From assembly GCF_036370855.1 (NCBI RefSeq), contig NC_088112.1, positions 15,058,469-15,122,468 of the forward strand: a stretch of 64,000 bases of DNA. The letters are read 5' to 3'. The position numbers were made by a program, and so were the translations under genes. The stretch comes from Dromaius novaehollandiae (lineage: Eukaryota > Chordata > Aves > Casuariiformes > Dromaiidae). Positions 62,601 through 64,000 of the stretch are shown here, piece after piece (position 1 is the stretch's first letter; every line of letters begins with the position of its first letter). The notes under the pieces were generated by a model that worked only from the letters and a program-made list of their open reading frames with translations, had not been told where the DNA came from and did not search any database.

Positions 62601-64000
62601 AGAGAGAAGGAATAGGTAAGCAAGCTGAGCTACTAGGCTGCATAAAGCAGAGATAACAGAACAAGCTTTCAACAGTCTCTCCTTTTGAGCTTTTGTAGAA
62701 GCCAGAGACAACAGCCAAGGAAACTCTTTGCAGCAAATTTGTAGCATGCAAAGATGGAGTATGCTGGTTCTCCATGAAAGGGATGTCAGCAGAGGTGCTC
62801 CCTGGGTGAATGCACCCATGATAGGCAGGGCTATCCTGTGAGCTTAGACTTGGGAAACCACTTGGGAAAGAATCCAAGCAGAGTCAAATTTCTTCAAAGA
62901 CTTTACTCATACCTTTCCTTCAGCAGTTCTTTAAAATAGTTACTGAACTATACACAAACTATGTATAGACAAAGTACCAATTAACCAGGGTGTCTTTTCT
63001 AGGGCTTGTGATGAAAACATTGCATTTATTAATAGAACATTCATTTCCTCTGAGTGTTCCCCAATACTGGATGCCTGTGTGGCTAAAGAACTTGTCTGCA
63101 CCCGACACCCAGGTTTTATGCACTCCCACACAGGTGAATGGCGAGATCTAAAAACTATGATCATGTGCAGAACTGGCCCAGTTTTAACACTGACAGAGGA
63201 GATGGGGCTTCAGGTCTGGCTTTGCAACATGACGGGCAGGAGGGCTTTCGGTTACAGTCAGATTTTAACCAAGCTATAAAATCGAGGGACAGCAAGGTGG
63301 GGTAAGGGATTTTTGGGGGGAAGGAGTGGAGGACAGGGAAGTGATGCAGAAGGTTTCTGTTCTATCTCAAAATCTGTTTAAAAAATTGACTTCCCCTGCA
63401 AATTAACCCTTTCAATGAGACCTATAACATGCAGAGGAGTAGCACAGTGGATGCTTACCTCTGGGGACATCTGCCCAAATCCCAGCTTCAAATCACAAAT
63501 TAAAACCTGTTCATATAATCTAGTGCCTATGTGTGCTTCATAAAAACAGCAGATAACTTGTAGTCTGAAGCAAACCTTGTGGTTGCATGGGGGCAGGCAC
63601 TACAGAGGCTTGCTAGAGCACTGGCGGAGCCACTGCTGTTTACTTGCAGATAGACCTTTGAAATGAGTAAACAGTTTTCTGTTGCTTGCTTTTGTAGACT
63701 AATGCTACAGCTCTTCCTTGAGCTATTGTTTTTATGCAGTATGAAAAATCTTAAGAGATTAAGACCTCCTTCCCTTTACTTTTAAGGGTGTTACCGGAGT
63801 AGTGGCATAAACCATGTTTTCTTAGGGAAACTGATTAAGAAACAAAGGAATTGGTCTTTACGCTTAACCAGAAAGCTTAATTTTGGAGCTTCAAAAAGAA
63901 TTGGGGGGGAATGCATTTCTTAAAGCTAGCTCTGATTTCTGCACTGTTTTCTGCGCTCTCAACTACATGTAACTGACTTGCAGGACATATCTAAAAGTTT

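Larger units (their letters stand above)
44300..64000. other. CpG desert, non-coding, no gene seen
   Basis: I hand-count about 60 CpGs in 19.7 kb (about 3 per kb), against about 12 per kb in the first 2 kb of the window. Stretches without a single CpG include 45,809-48,061, 48,064-49,144, roughly 50,700-52,000 and 56,030-57,620. Reading frames stay below 130 codons and match nothing. Repeats are sparse: one MIR, a few palindromic-element relics, homopolymer runs and a TG/CA palindrome. Composition is otherwise ordinary (about 40 percent G+C). CTAG is more frequent than in the left part in some stretches (45.0-47.4 and 50.8-52.0 kb). Confidence 0.75.

Noticed and set aside
1..64000. CRISPR arrays, rRNA, prokaryotic operons, phage or plasmid genes
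   Set aside because: No regularly spaced direct repeats, rRNA words, or clustered long frames with ribosome-binding sites occur anywhere in the window.

Overview
This window looks like vertebrate intergenic or deep intronic DNA. It contains no gene that I can recognise. Everything points to a eukaryotic nuclear genome: AT-rich sequence throughout, low CpG, microsatellites, poly-A, poly-T and poly-C runs, MIR-type SINE relics and a long 5'-truncated CR1 LINE. There is no operon structure, no ribosome-binding-site pattern, no long ORF and no CRISPR-like array. I see no Alu, B1 or L1, and the CR1 copy together with its short 3'-tail relics resembles what I remember from turtles and crocodilians. 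A sauropsid (turtle or crocodilian first, bird second) is my inference; it is not proven by the sequence alone.

Layout. 1-5.4 kb: plain non-coding DNA with homopolymer and polypyrimidine tracts. 5.5-6.25 kb: a more GC- and CpG-rich patch without a recognisable gene. 6.25-15.4 kb: plain DNA with a CR1 3'-tail relic, an old palindromic-element relic and an antisense MIR. 15.48-15.98 kb: a small CpG cluster followed by a CTCF-like motif. 16-28.5 kb: plain DNA with a second, better CTCF-like motif (17.82 kb), a decayed tRNA-like sequence (23.2 kb) and microsatellites. 28.5-30.2 kb: the CR1 LINE on the minus strand. 30.6 kb: a small minisatellite. 34.8-35.2 kb: a CpG-retaining block holding a possible exon (strong acceptor, Kozak ATG, signal-peptide-like reading frame, GTGAGT donor). 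35.4-42.8 kb: plain DNA with MIR relics and AT-rich, possibly conserved stretches. 42.85-43.5 kb: an extremely AT-rich block, followed abruptly at 43.5-44.2 kb by a GC-rich islet with a TATA box. 44.3-64 kb: a marked CpG desert (about 60 CpGs in 19.7 kb by hand count, with one 2,253-base stretch holding none).

The genes cannot be said to work together because none is established. The points most worth following are the candidate signal-peptide exon inside its CpG cluster, the abrupt composition boundary near 43.5-44.3 kb with the CpG desert beyond it, and the TATA-bearing islet at that boundary. All repeat family names were assigned by eye from memory of consensus sequences, without a database search.
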